From Blastomyces gilchristii SLH14081 (lineage: Eukaryota > Ascomycota > Eurotiomycetes > Onygenales > Ajellomycetaceae), in contig NW_003101624.1 of NCBI RefSeq assembly GCF_000003855.2, positions 1-15,974 on the forward strand: DNA of 15,974 nt. The letters are read 5' to 3'. Position numbers and translations under genes: made by a program. The notes under the pieces are model-generated. The model had not been told where the DNA came from. It was given only the letters and a program-made list of their open reading frames with translations, and ran no database searches. Shown piece by piece: positions 1-8,989 of this stretch. Within the stretch, counting starts at the first letter, position 1, and every line of letters starts with the position of its first letter.

Positions 1-2
1 TT

Positions 3-1881
3 TTTCGAATGCATTTTAATGGATGCTACCGGAAAGGGGGAATTGACGATCGACTCCCCTCCTCCAAAACGCCGAGGTTCCTTCATGTCATCGATAGGAA
101 AAACCCTGCTCTCCTATGGCCAGCGCTGGTCGAAAAGGCGTACTTGAAGGTTAGAGGAGGCTATGATTTCCCTGGAAGTAATTCTGGGACGGATCTTTGG
201 ATCCTCACCGGCTGGATTCCGGAACAAATATTTTTACATGATGAGGATGTCATCCCTGATCAGCTGTGGAAAAGGTTGTTTAATGCATTTAACTACGGTG
301 ATGTATTAATCACTGTTGGTACGGGATCATTAACTGAACGGGAAGAAGAGGAACTTGGACTTGTGAGCGTGCATGACTATGCAATACTTGATATGCAGGA
401 AGTTAACGGCCGTCGCCAATTCCTCGTTAAGAATCCCTGGGCAGCTGGCTCTATTTGGAAAGGGATTGGACAATCCCACCCTCCTGTTCCTGCTGAAGGC
501 GACGGAGAAAATAACGCCGACCGGCAGCAATCTCATCGGACACTCTCCCCAGGAACATTCTGGACAGATTGTGACAAATTGCTTCAGAATTTCGAAAACT
601 TATACTTAAATTGGAACCCGACGCTCTTTTCCTACCGACAGGATATCCATTTTACTTGGGATCTTTCTTCTGCCAGTTCCGTTCCCGGCTACCTAGCTAG
701 AAATCCACAGTTTGCGGTAGGCTCCAAAGCGGGAGGCTCTGTTTGGCTCCTGCTAAGTCGACATTTCCATTCTGGCGACTACATCGGAACTCGGAATAAA
801 CTTATAGACGTTTCCTGTGAAAATAATGAACCTGGCTTTATTAGCCTCTACGTTTTCAAAAAGGATGGCCAGAGAACCTGTGTGAGCGATGGTCTTTCCG
901 CCGGGGCCCGTATGTCGATTCGCCGAACACATTGATGAGGTTTGAGATGCCTCCAAACACTGTTTACACCGTTGTGGCTGCAGAACAGTCCTTGCCGAGG
1001 GTGAGCCAGAATTTCTCTTTATCGGGATTCTCTACGGCTCCCCTATCTATTTCACACGCTACGGAGGAATACGGGCATGTTAGAAAGTTACCTGCTGCAT
1101 GGACAACATCAACAGCTGGAGGCAACACAGACTCGGCAAGGTATCCGACAAATCCACAGTTTAGGATCGATATCTTAGAGCCCTGCAATATTTCTGTCAT
1201 ACTTGAGACTGAAGACCCCGAACTAGCTGCGCACGTCAAGGTCATGTGGTCAGAAGGCAAGCGTGTTTCCAATGTCCGGTCTCGAGACGTTGTTTTTGAT
1301 AGCGGAGATTACCGCCGGGCTGCGCCTTTGCTGAACATTTCGGCCTAACCAACGGCTCATTTACCGCTGTGTGCTCCACGTTTGCGCCCAACCAGCCTGG
1401 AAAGTTTACCCTGTTGATCAAAACGACCAAGCCATGCATCGTAAAGCCACTCCCTGCCGAGGGAGCTGGGCAGTTGAGCATAGTGTCCGACATTGGCATA
1501 TTCCCACCGGGCACGAATAAGATTCTTGCACCCATTACCACTTCCCGACTGGCCAGAATCACTGCCATTGTGAGGCATAAGGGCTCGTGGACGGGAACCC
1601 GAAGTGTCGCCCCGTCTCCGATTCTAATGACCCTTGAGCTAGGACAGGGCCCGTATAAGGGTATACTCTCATCATCTGGCGATGGAAGCTTTAGCAATGC
1701 TGTCAGTGGGATACGCATCGAGGACTTCGATTTGCAGCCGGATTTCGAACAGCGGGGGGGTCTGTGGCTTGTTGTGGAGCGGGTTGGGGGTCTTGGGAGC
1801 CAGGTGCATGATACGATTGAGCTGGAGATTTTGTCCGAGGAGAGGGTTGCAATTGGCCCGTGGGGAACTGGTGGTGGCTAA
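3..1881 (+). CDS. palB: PalB/Rim13-like calpain cysteine protease, 3' part, two frame breaks
   Basis: In fungi PalB/Rim13 is the calpain-like protease of the ambient-pH (Pal/RIM) pathway that cleaves the PacC/Rim101 transcription factor on ESCRT-associated membranes. The reading is open from the left edge in frame 3, so the N-terminus and the catalytic Cys lie outside the window. Numbering from the Met at 9, it shows IDDRLP (13-18), a calpain-type GGYDFPGSNSGTDLW stretch (51-65), catalytic His122 in VSVHDYAIL and catalytic Asn142 in VKNPW. C2-like/calpain domain III material follows. The frame breaks twice: near 890-902 (frame 3 to 2, resuming as GPYVDSPNTL) and near 1316-1321 (frame 2 to 1, after GDYRR, resuming as HFGLTNGSF). 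Neither gap has room for an intron, and the protein text is continuous across both. Net one-base losses, or assembly errors at C/G runs, fit. The third piece ends at TAA 1879-1881. Composition is normal and not RIP-like. Family assignment is strong; whether it is a living gene is open. Confidence 0.92.
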
Positions 1882-2105
1882 ATATCCAACATATTCATAC
1901 AGCGTGGGCAATTGAGTGATGACTTAATGACATTAGAGCCTGTATTCACTTGGAGAGAAGCACGTGAGCTAGCATAGTGTTGGTGGTTACTACCATGCTG
2001 TAAATTGAGAATTTTTCAGAATAGTGAATCTACTGTTCTGACACAGTAACATGACCAACCACCCAACACCTGCTTACACCCAACGCCCGGCATTTCGCCA
2101 TCACT
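1882..2105. other. Intergenic DNA downstream of palB
   Basis: This stretch has ordinary composition with no convincing ORF. It ends in a C-rich segment around 2055-2100. An imperfect hairpin lies at 2017-2040 (cagaatagt pairing with actgttctg, one mismatch). It overlaps the possible transposon terminus at 2024-2043. The palB polyadenylation region is presumably here, but no clear signal was identified. Confidence 0.6.
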
Positions 2106-2109
2106 ATGA

Positions 2110-2990
2110 TGAAATATTTTCAATGATATCTCAACAATGCAATTAGATTTTAAGGTGATATATTATATGATGAAAATATATATAGAAAATTACACATAAA
2201 AATATACAGCTAATTCTGTAGATATTTATTTAACTTAATAACTTATTTAGAATATGAAATTTTGAATAAAGATAGATTCAGTGAGTAAGTAGTTATTAAA
2301 TTAGTAAAGATTATAATATTGTCAGATTTCTTTAACAGTGAATCTAGAAATACTCTGATAGAACTAGACTGACTGTGTAATTATGTCTGAGATCAGAATC
2401 AGAATTTTTAATAGTTTTATTACTAATTCAACTGATCTTATTACATAGTTTTAATATTAAATAGTAGTCTTATACTATCTCAGTGAGACTTACTATCTAC
2501 TCTTATTATATTTTTTAAATGAGATTATAATTTTCACTTCTGAATTTAAATTATTTTTATTACTTTAAATGACTTTAAATCTTATTTTAGTATTATTAAA
2601 AAGTATTACTTTTTAAAAAATTAAAAATAGTTTAAAAAATCTTAAAAGATCTAAAAATAGTAACTTTTTATTAAGAATGAGATTAAATGAAATCAAATAA
2701 AATTACTTTCTTATTTTTTTCAAGTCATGATTTTATTTTAAGATTTGATATATAGTTACTTTACATGTTTTTTTAATAACTAGTCTCAGCAGGATTTATG
2801 CTAAGAAATGTATAAAATTAGATTAAATAAGATTAAATATGAAATTCATAATTCTGATAATCAGTCTAGATAGAACTCTGAAAACATAATTTAATTATTT
2901 TTTATAAAATTAAGAATCTACTTTTCTAATTAAAAAGATGATTTTAAAATTCTTCACTCTTTTCTTTATTTAATTATAAGTACTATTATA
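2110..2990. other. AT-rich, no recognisable gene
   Basis: I see no coding trace on either strand. The only notable piece is 2801-2869, an inverted and strongly RIP-mutated relative of 15398-15466. Otherwise it is low-complexity A/T with poly-A/T runs at 2590-2660. Confidence 0.6.
2801..2869 (-). repeat. Inverted repeat copy, mutated (partner 15398-15466)
   Basis: Reverse-complemented, this 69-bp segment aligns without gaps to 15398-15466. It matches at about 48 of 69 positions, and 20 of the 21 mismatches are C/T or G/A transitions. This copy carries T or A at most differing sites. It shares the start ctagactg and the core atgaatttca. Similarity weakens beyond both ends. It may be the end of a repeat family, or one arm of a long inverted repeat enclosing the nest. 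Confidence 0.7.
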
Positions 2991-3225
2991 TAGCACTTTA
3001 TTCTTCTTTCTCTTTTTACTCTTAAGTCTGTTTTATATCTCTAAGCTTCTTTTCAATTTACTGTTAAGTAACTCTTATAGTCTTATTTATATCTTTTTAC
3101 TACTTTACTATTTAATAAGCTGTCTCTTACTTTATTCTCTTCTTTATAATATTTATATTCTTCTATTTCTTAAGAATAGTGTGTTATAACTTAATATTCT
3201 TCTTATAAATATATTCATTCTTTTT
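2990..3225 (-). pseudogene. Degenerate charged coding remnant, possibly transposase C-terminus
   Basis: In one minus-strand frame this segment reads as Lys/Glu/Ile-rich protein with repeated in-frame TAA and TAG stops and very few other disruptions. That is what a charged coiled tail rich in Gln (CAA/CAG) would become after C-to-T change. The plus strand reads as Leu/Phe/Ser-rich, the usual shadow of a charged antisense gene. Placement at the 3' end of a pogo-like transposase is inferred from composition and context only. Confidence 0.3.
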
Positions 3226-3419
3226 AATAGTTTTAACAGTTATTATTTTCTTATATATAATTTATATCTTTACTGATGAAAATAACTGTATTAATAATAA
3301 ATTTAAAAAATTTAATAGCTTTATTACTTTATTATACTTATAATATCTTCTCTCTTAATTAAGAGTGTGCTGTAACTGTCTGTTCTCTATTAGAAAAATC
3401 ATTTTTACTAAGAGTAAGA

Positions 3420-4508
3420 CTTTCTCTTATGTAAATTATCTGATTAAAATTACTAGATATTTAATACTATTACTACTTAATTTACTTCATTAATTTCTGT
3501 ATATTAATAATAGAAATAAAAGTTCTTGATTAATATTATGTATCTGAAAGAGTGTAAAACTATATTATAAGCTTTTTAAAAACCTGTTCTGAAGAATTAT
3601 AATACTTAGTTAATTTTAATAGATACTTTTAGAATCTTAATAACAAGATTATAAAGAATTTGAAATGTATAAGAGAAACTGTAATCTATTAATTAATTAA
3701 TATGAAAAAGAAGCTATTCTTCTTATAAGTCTATGAGATTTTTATAGTGAATAGAGCTTCTTTTCTTTCTTAATATTGAAACATTTTTATAACACTGTGA
3801 TAATATATATTAACTGATTTCATATTTTTTAACAGTCTCAGTGTAATTAGAGATTAACTATTTATTTAAATCATTAAATACTGCTTATACAACTGCTTTA
3901 TAATGCATGTTATAAGTGTTTAAAGATGAATGAAACAATGAAGATTGAGTAGATATTAAGTATAAGTAAGTATTGAGTAGTTAATTATATTAAACACTGT
4001 CAGAATAGTGAATTCACAGTTAAACACAGCATTTACTATAAAAATATAATAACTTTAATATTTATACTGATACTTTATTTCTATTCACATTATTCAACAT
4101 GAAAAAGAAAGAAATTATAGAATTACTATAAAGTTTATTATAATATCTCTGAAAATTAAGATATAAACTTTTATTATATCTCTGAAATTCTTCATTCTTT
4201 ATTATAGTGTAATATTTATGTGTAAAACTGTTATAGAGATTATTCTGACTACTGTAGTAAAAATCTCAGTCTTAAAGTAATTTTAAATTAAAATAATCTG
4301 TTTCTGAGCTTCTCTACATATATATATATCTGGTCTTCACCGCGCGATTTATTAATTACACAAAGAAGAAGAGAATACAATTAATAATTAATTAAGTATT
4401 AAGTGTTTAAGTGATAATGTATATAAGATGTGTTTTTTACATGTTCAATTAATGATATTCTTATATATAAGTATTTCTATTCTTGTAATTATTATTCTTG
4501 TAATTCTT
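3420..4508. other. AT-rich, no recognisable gene
   Basis: No gene is recognised. It contains a perfect 10-bp palindrome gtgaattcac at 4008-4017 within the right candidate transposon terminus, a (TA)n run at about 4319-4329, and a small CpG-retaining patch ccgcgcg at about 4340-4346 that stands out in otherwise CpG-free DNA. Confidence 0.55.
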
Positions 4509-5224
4509 TGTAAGAAATTCTGCTTCTCGCGGATTTTTTACCTCTATTTCAATCTCTTATATAATTAATAGAGTTAGCAGCTCTTGACTATACATAACTA
4601 TATAGACTGAAGTTTGTGACTTCTATTTATAACTCAGCTTAAATACTAGTATACATTTAATCTCTATATTTATCTTTCTATTGTAAATACTTTTAATAGC
4701 TATTAGTACATATTATATTAGGCTGTAAATCACTGAGTAATTATCTATGAGTATTTATTCTTACATTTTAAAACTCTGTCAGTCAGCAACTGTCTATTAT
4801 AACTGAAAGAACTAGAGACTTATATACTTTAATTTCTATGAACTCTACTGCAGACACTCAAAAGCAGATACTTGAATTATAAATAACTCTTATAGAAGAA
4901 GTTTCAGAGAAGTTATTAATTACTTATAGAATATCATTCTCTGTATCTATAACAGAGAATCTCTCTAAATCTGTAAATAAATTAATTTCAATGAAGAATA
5001 TTCTTGACTATCTTTTATAAAACTAAGCTATTTTTCTATAAGAAATACTTACTGTCTGTAAACACTTTTAAACTGAGTCTCTAAACATAATCTTCAGAGA
5101 TACTTATAAACTGAAAAGAAACTTTCTTAAGCTGTAACTACTTAAGATTATCTACTGAATTATAATTTATAAAAGCTTTTATAAGTTTATCTTTGAAATT
5201 GACTCACAAGCTCAGCTGTGTAAT
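4509..5224. repeat. Tandem duplication, unit 1 (716 bp)
   Basis: This unit is followed immediately by a second copy at 5225-5940, at a constant offset of 716 bp (for example tgtaag at 4509 and 5225, and the same triplet position at 4838 and 5554). Differences are mostly transitions but include several transversions and small indels, unlike the LTR pair of element A. Its second half has a plus-strand coding-like reading (from 4838, starting MNSTADTQK) with RIP-type stops. Confidence 0.9.
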
Positions 5225-5940
5225 TGTAAGAAATTCCACTTCTCACGGATTCTTTACTTCTATTTCTATCTCTTGTATAATCAATAGAGTTAGCGGCTCT
5301 TGACTACATATAACTATATAGACTGAAGTTTATGAATACTATTTATAACTCAGCTTAAATACTATTATATATTTAATCTCTATATTTTCTCTTTCTACTG
5401 TGAATACTTCTAGTAGCTGTCAGTATATATTATATCAAGCTGTAAATACCTGAATAATCATCTATAAGCACTTATTCTTATATTTCAAGCTCTGTCAGTC
5501 AGTAATTATCTGTTATAACTAAAAGAATTAGAAAGTTATATACTTTAATCTCTGTAAACTCTACTATAGACACTCAGAAGTATCTACTCAAATCATGAAT
5601 AATCTTTATAAAAGAAGTTTCAGAGAACTTATTAATTACTTACAGAATATCATTCTTTATATCTATAATAGAGAAACTCTCTGAACTTATGAATAAATCA
5701 ATCTCAGTGAAGAATATTCTTGAGAATTTTCTACAGAATTAAGCTATTTTTCTATAAGAAATACTTACTGTCTGTAAGTACTCTTAAACTGAGTTATTAG
5801 ATATAATCTTCAAATATATTTTTAAATTAAAAAGAAAGTTTTCTAAGCCTGTGATTACTTAAGATTATTCACTGAATTATAATCTATAAAAGCTTTTATA
5901 AGTTTGTATTTAAAATTAACTCATAAGTCTGACTATATAA
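5225..5940. repeat. Tandem duplication, unit 2 (716 bp)
   Basis: This is the second, abutting copy of the 716-bp unit. At the place where unit 1 has ATG (4838-4840) this copy has GTA (5554-5556). Both can derive from an ancestral GTG by single G-to-A changes, so the unit-1 ATG need not be a real start. Similarity fades at about 5940, shortly before the insertion point of element A. Confidence 0.9.
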
Positions 5941-6011
5941 TATAAAAAATAAAGAAGCTGTTATCTATATAATAATAGATTTCTATTATACTGAAGTCAA
6001 GAACTGACTGA

Positions 6012-6016
6012 ACTAT
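6012..6016. repeat. Target site duplication of element A, left copy (actat)
   Basis: The five bases actat directly before the left LTR are repeated exactly at 13828-13832 after the right LTR. A 5-bp duplication is standard for Ty3/gypsy integration. Confidence 0.93.
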
Positions 6017-6549
6017 TGTAATGTGACGGAACTGAAGCAGTGACTAGTTAGCAGCATTACATAGAGATAGTTGTTTAAGAAGCTGTATAAGTGAGCTTGA
6101 CTATCTTGCTTGAATAGTGAGCTTATAGACTACAGAGTTATTGTGAGAATATCACAGATGTGATACTTAGTATACTAAGAAGATTGTATAAGACACACAG
6201 TAACTCTCATATATATTTTAGTAGAAGAAAAATGAATCACTGACTTCTTTGATAAGAAGTCAGCATCTAGCTATTCTATATAGATAATAAGTGAATACTC
6301 TTCTTTCATTTCATAAGTAAGAATAGCCAGAGTGATATCTCAGCAGTGCCTTATTATCAAGAAAGAGTAATCTGCTAATCTTATATAGAAGTGAGATTCT
6401 CATATTCATCAATCAGATCTTTCTATAATATATTTAAATAATATTATAGAGTGATTGAAAATCAGTTCAGATAGAATGAAATCATTTATATAAGATTAAT
6501 AAGTTATATAAAATCATAATAAGGTCTTGATATAGTCAGAAGTATAATA
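6017..6549 (-). repeat. LTR of element A, left (3' LTR in element sense)
   Basis: It aligns base for base with 13295-13827 (533 bp each, no indels). By hand I count roughly 80 differences, all C/T or G/A. Its outer (left) end keeps more C and G than the same part of the other LTR, while its inner (right) end is fully converted to A/T. Confidence 0.95.
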
Positions 6550-6566
6550 ATACTCTTCTCTTTAAG
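6550..6566 (-). other. Polypurine tract of element A
   Basis: Directly inside the left LTR the plus strand reads tactcttctctttaag, which is a purine-rich run (AAAGAGAAGAG) on the coding strand abutting the 3' LTR. That is where the plus-strand DNA primer of reverse transcription lies. This independently confirms the minus orientation. Confidence 0.75.
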
Positions 6567-7009
6567 AGTATAGTTCTGATGCTCTTAAGATTAGTGAATT
6601 AGAAATTATCTTTATTATATAGTAATAGTTATTAACTGATTAATAGTATATATACTGTGTATGATATAAAGAAATAGATGAGTTTTTCTACTGACTATGT
6701 AGATCTTTCTTTTCTCATCTTCATTTAAATTAAACATATGATAAGTGAGTTTCTTATATATCAATTTAAAATGTAGAAAACATAGTTAATAAGTGACTTA
6801 CAGATCTCTTAATATATTTCATTCTATATATAAAATTCTCTGCAAAAGTAATGTGTTTTTAGAGACAAAGCTAATAGTAGTGACAGGATTTTTTGAAAAG
6901 ATCTCTCTCTCTGTGAAACATTTTTCTTTCTCTTCTCTTAATTATAATAGTGAGTGCATGAGAGTATCATTTTTAAAGAATAATAAAGAGCTTATTCTGA
7001 TATTTTTAA
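6567..7009. other. 3' untranslated part of element A, no recognisable gene
   Basis: AT-rich, and no convincing coding reading was seen. The open plus-strand frame at 6793-7017 has no recognisable features and lies in an arbitrary frame of degraded DNA. Confidence 0.5.
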
Positions 7010-7550
7010 GTGAATAATAAATGTCTTCATGATGCAGCTGTGGCCTTTATAACTGTCAAGAAAGTCAGGTTGAAGGTGAAGATGACAGTGTTGACAGACT
7101 GCAGAAGCACTGCATTTATTGTCACATCTTCTTCTCTTTCTTCTCCTGCTTCTCTTACAGCTGTGGTGATAGTCACTGTATCTTACAGTGAAATGTCATC
7201 TCTTCTGTCAGTCAGTTTGTTCATATTCAGTTCTTTCTCTGCTTTCTCTGCTGCTGTTGCAATGCTACTCTCCCCCTCAGCCAGCACAGTGATGTATGAC
7301 TCTATGTGATTATTCAGAGAGGAATCTGAGAAGAGCTTGATTTCAGGAACAGTGACTCTGAGAAGCTCAATCTATAGTTTCTCTCTCACAGCATGTCTGA
7401 GCTCTGCTCAGAATACTACTGAGTTGAGTCTGCAGAGTTCTGTGATTTTTTCATCTTCTCTCTGTGAGAAGGCTCTGATGCAGTCTCTGACTAATACTAC
7501 TACTTGTCCACACTGTGTTAAGTAGCTGAAGAAAAGAGAAATCTTATACA
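7010..7550 (-). pseudogene. Unidentified coding-like segment in element A tail
   Basis: This segment is clearly richer in G/C than its surroundings, yet has no CpG. On the minus strand one frame from about 7525 to 7020 reads as protein with four or fewer in-frame stops (TGA, TAG, TAA, each one transition from Arg/Trp or Gln). It includes a charged helix-like part near 7265-7180 (AEKAEKELNMNKLTDRRDD). The plus strand of the same DNA is also nearly open: 7010-7309 and 7337-7525 share a frame and are separated by a single TGA, but it is Ser/Leu/Phe-rich, as expected for the shadow of a charged antisense protein. I therefore favour the minus strand, the same sense as gag and pol. The product is not recognised. 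Confidence 0.35.
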
Positions 7551-7668
7551 CTCACTTCTTCTCTTACTTCTGTTATTTTCATTGTATCTGTAACAATAAC
7601 TTCTGTCTCTCTGTAAGTATTATCTACTCTACAAGAAGACATCATATCAGCTCTGATAAGAAGCTTAG

Positions 7669-7930
7669 ATGTCTAAGCAGTACAGAGCAAGAGTCTCAGA
7701 GCTTCAAGTATTGACAGATTCTGACAAGACTGAGAAGATCTTTCTTACTCATCTGTAAAAGAAGATGAAAGTGTGAATCTCTGAGATGAAAAAATATCTC
7801 AGAATAACTGATCTTAAGAAGAGATTAATCAACACTGTTATTAAAAGTGCTGTGAAGATTAATTACTGATTGAAGAGAATCTTACTTTAATTGAAACAGA
7901 TGACTGAGATACTTTATAAATTAATAAGTT
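7669..7930 (+). pseudogene. Unidentified charged coding-like reading, antisense to element A
   Basis: From the ATG at 7669 the plus strand reads MSKQYRARVSELQVL and continues Lys/Glu/Asp-rich for 29 codons to a TAA. It then carries on in the same frame as charged protein with scattered TGA/TAA stops to about 7930. The opposite strand here is Leu/Ser/Phe-rich, suggesting the plus strand is the coding one, i.e. antisense to gag-pol. Antisense ORFs downstream of pol are known in some plant Ty3/gypsy lineages. No family is recognised, and it may be chance. Confidence 0.25.
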
Positions 7931-7999
7931 AATACTTTAAGCATCTCTTATACTTTTCTACAGCATGCTTCTCTGCAGTACTGCAGTGCTAACTTCTCA

Positions 8000-8394
8000 G
8001 TGAACAAAGATATCAGTACTGAAGACTTTAACAGTGAAGAATAAGTTTAATAAGAGTGTGATTATTAATGAGTAGACTCTGAGATTTCTCTTTTTTTACT
8101 TTTTCAGTGAGCTGCAGTCTTATTTAGAATAGCAGCAGCTCACAGATTAATAATATTAATCTTTATTAGTTTTAAATATCTCTTTTCTTTAACTGCTTCA
8201 GGAATTTTATACTTGTGTAGTCTTATTAAACTTCTAAAAATCCTTTGAGAGAAAATAGAAGAAGAGTGTTATAAAGTTAATAAGATATCAACTTATTACT
8301 ATAAGATTATCTCTAAAAAATCCTTTAAAAAAAATGAGAAGTCTTAAGCAGTATTTCTTATTCAATATCTCTGATATGTAATAGAACAGTCTCT
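8000..8394 (-). pseudogene. End of pol / post-chromodomain tail of element A
   Basis: Minus-strand readings after the chromodomain remain Lys/Glu-rich (for example the IPEAVKEKRYLK stretch near 8200) with RIP-type stops, so the polyprotein or a further ORF may continue here. Where pol originally ended cannot be fixed because several stops could be native or mutational. Confidence 0.3.
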
Positions 8395-8700
8395 ACTAGC
8401 TATCTCATAGCTTATAATCTCTTTCTCAGCATTTTTTAAATACTCAAGTGATTCTCATGAATTCTCTGATAATAAATAATCTTCTTATTTAACAAGATAT
8501 TGAAGCTTACTATAATATATTTATTTATTTAATATTTTCTTTATAAGATATTCAGTATTACTCTTAATCTTAATATTATTCAGCTGAGACAGCTCTACTC
8601 TGAGATGTTACTTATAGAGCTTTAAATAGAAAATGTGAAAAATAGAATGAATTAATTTCAATTCTATGAGTAATTTTAACTTATATATCTGCTTACTTAT
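8395..8700 (-). pseudogene. Integrase C-terminus and chromodomain of element A pol
   Basis: Reading the minus strand from 8700, a Tyr-Lys-Leu-rich segment with IHSIFHIFYLKLYK (about 8660-8615) matches the integrase C-terminal module of fungal gypsy elements, where the family usually has a VFHVS-type motif. From about 8560 it continues as a chromodomain: EYLIKKILNK, then YLVK*EDY and SENS*E. The two in-frame stops stand exactly where the chromodomain's conserved aromatic Trp residues belong (TGG to TGA). In living chromoviruses this module binds methylated histone H3 and guides integration. The aromatic cage residues are lost here. Confidence 0.8.
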
Positions 8701-8989
8701 CACTCTTATTACTGAAAAAGATTCTAGTCATCACTCACTGAGCTTCTTATATAATCTCATTATCTAATATCTTTGCTGAAAGTAGTACTTAATTCTCTAT
8801 CAAGAACTTCATTGAAAGATATTTTTAATTATAGTATTTTATCTACTACTTCTGAGTGCAGTGAATGCTTTTCATCATCTTCTTATAAATTTTATTTAAA
8901 AGTTTCAATCTCACTTTTACTTCTAATACTGAGAGATACTCTGTTCTCTGTATCTATTTAATATTCTGACTGTCTATTTCTCTCTTTGA

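Larger units (their letters stand above)
2024..4017 (-). mobile_element. Possible pogo/Fot1-like DNA transposon remnant
   Basis: Candidate terminal inverted repeats lie at 2024-2043 and 3998-4017. They match at 17 of 20 positions and all three mismatches are transitions. The 1994-bp spacing fits the roughly 2-kb size usual for fungal Tc1/mariner-pogo elements. Reading the minus strand, about 3220 down to 2990 gives a Lys/Glu/Arg-rich stretch broken by TAA/TAG at positions compatible with lost Gln codons. It resembles the basic coiled C-terminal tail of fungal DDE-1 (pogo-type) transposases. Upstream, near 3415-3370, a short NREQTVTA stretch resembles the NRE-x-VT region near the first catalytic Asp of those enzymes, but no catalytic residue can be placed. 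The left terminus sits in non-mutated DNA and no TA target duplication is visible. Treat as a weak call. Confidence 0.3.
4838..6016 (+). pseudogene. Probable 5' gag region of Ty3/gypsy element B (left arm)
   Basis: The target duplication of element A shows that 6016 and 13833 were once adjacent. Because 13833 onward reads as mid-gag of a plus-strand gypsy element, the sequence to the left should hold B's 5' gag and leader. A plus-strand reading from 4838, repeated from 5554, is Ser/Thr/Glu/Lys-rich with TAA/TGA stops typical of RIP. No gag domain can be identified in this arm by itself, and no 5' LTR was found. The duplicated unit makes the 5' end of B unusual. Assignment rests on context. 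Confidence 0.45.

Noticed and set aside
330..1911. Minus-strand and alternate-frame ORFs across the palB region
   Set aside because: They overlap the calpain reading, have no recognisable features and are shadows of the plus-strand gene.
4319..4329. (TA)n run as a possible centromeric or telomeric signal
   Set aside because: It is a short microsatellite only, with no TTAGGG-type telomere repeats in the window. AT-richness is explained by RIP.
4332..4348. tggtcttcaccg resembling the reverse complement of 15407-15418
   Set aside because: The match is only about 12 bases with one indel, and flanks do not align to either copy of the 69-bp repeat. Too short to call a third copy.
6793..7017. 74-codon plus-strand ORF
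   Set aside because: It lies in degraded element A tail, has no family features or conserved neighbours, and is not distinguishable from chance.
8773..8961. 62-codon plus-strand ORF
   Set aside because: It is Ser/Leu-rich and antisense to the integrase C-terminal region, so it is a shadow.
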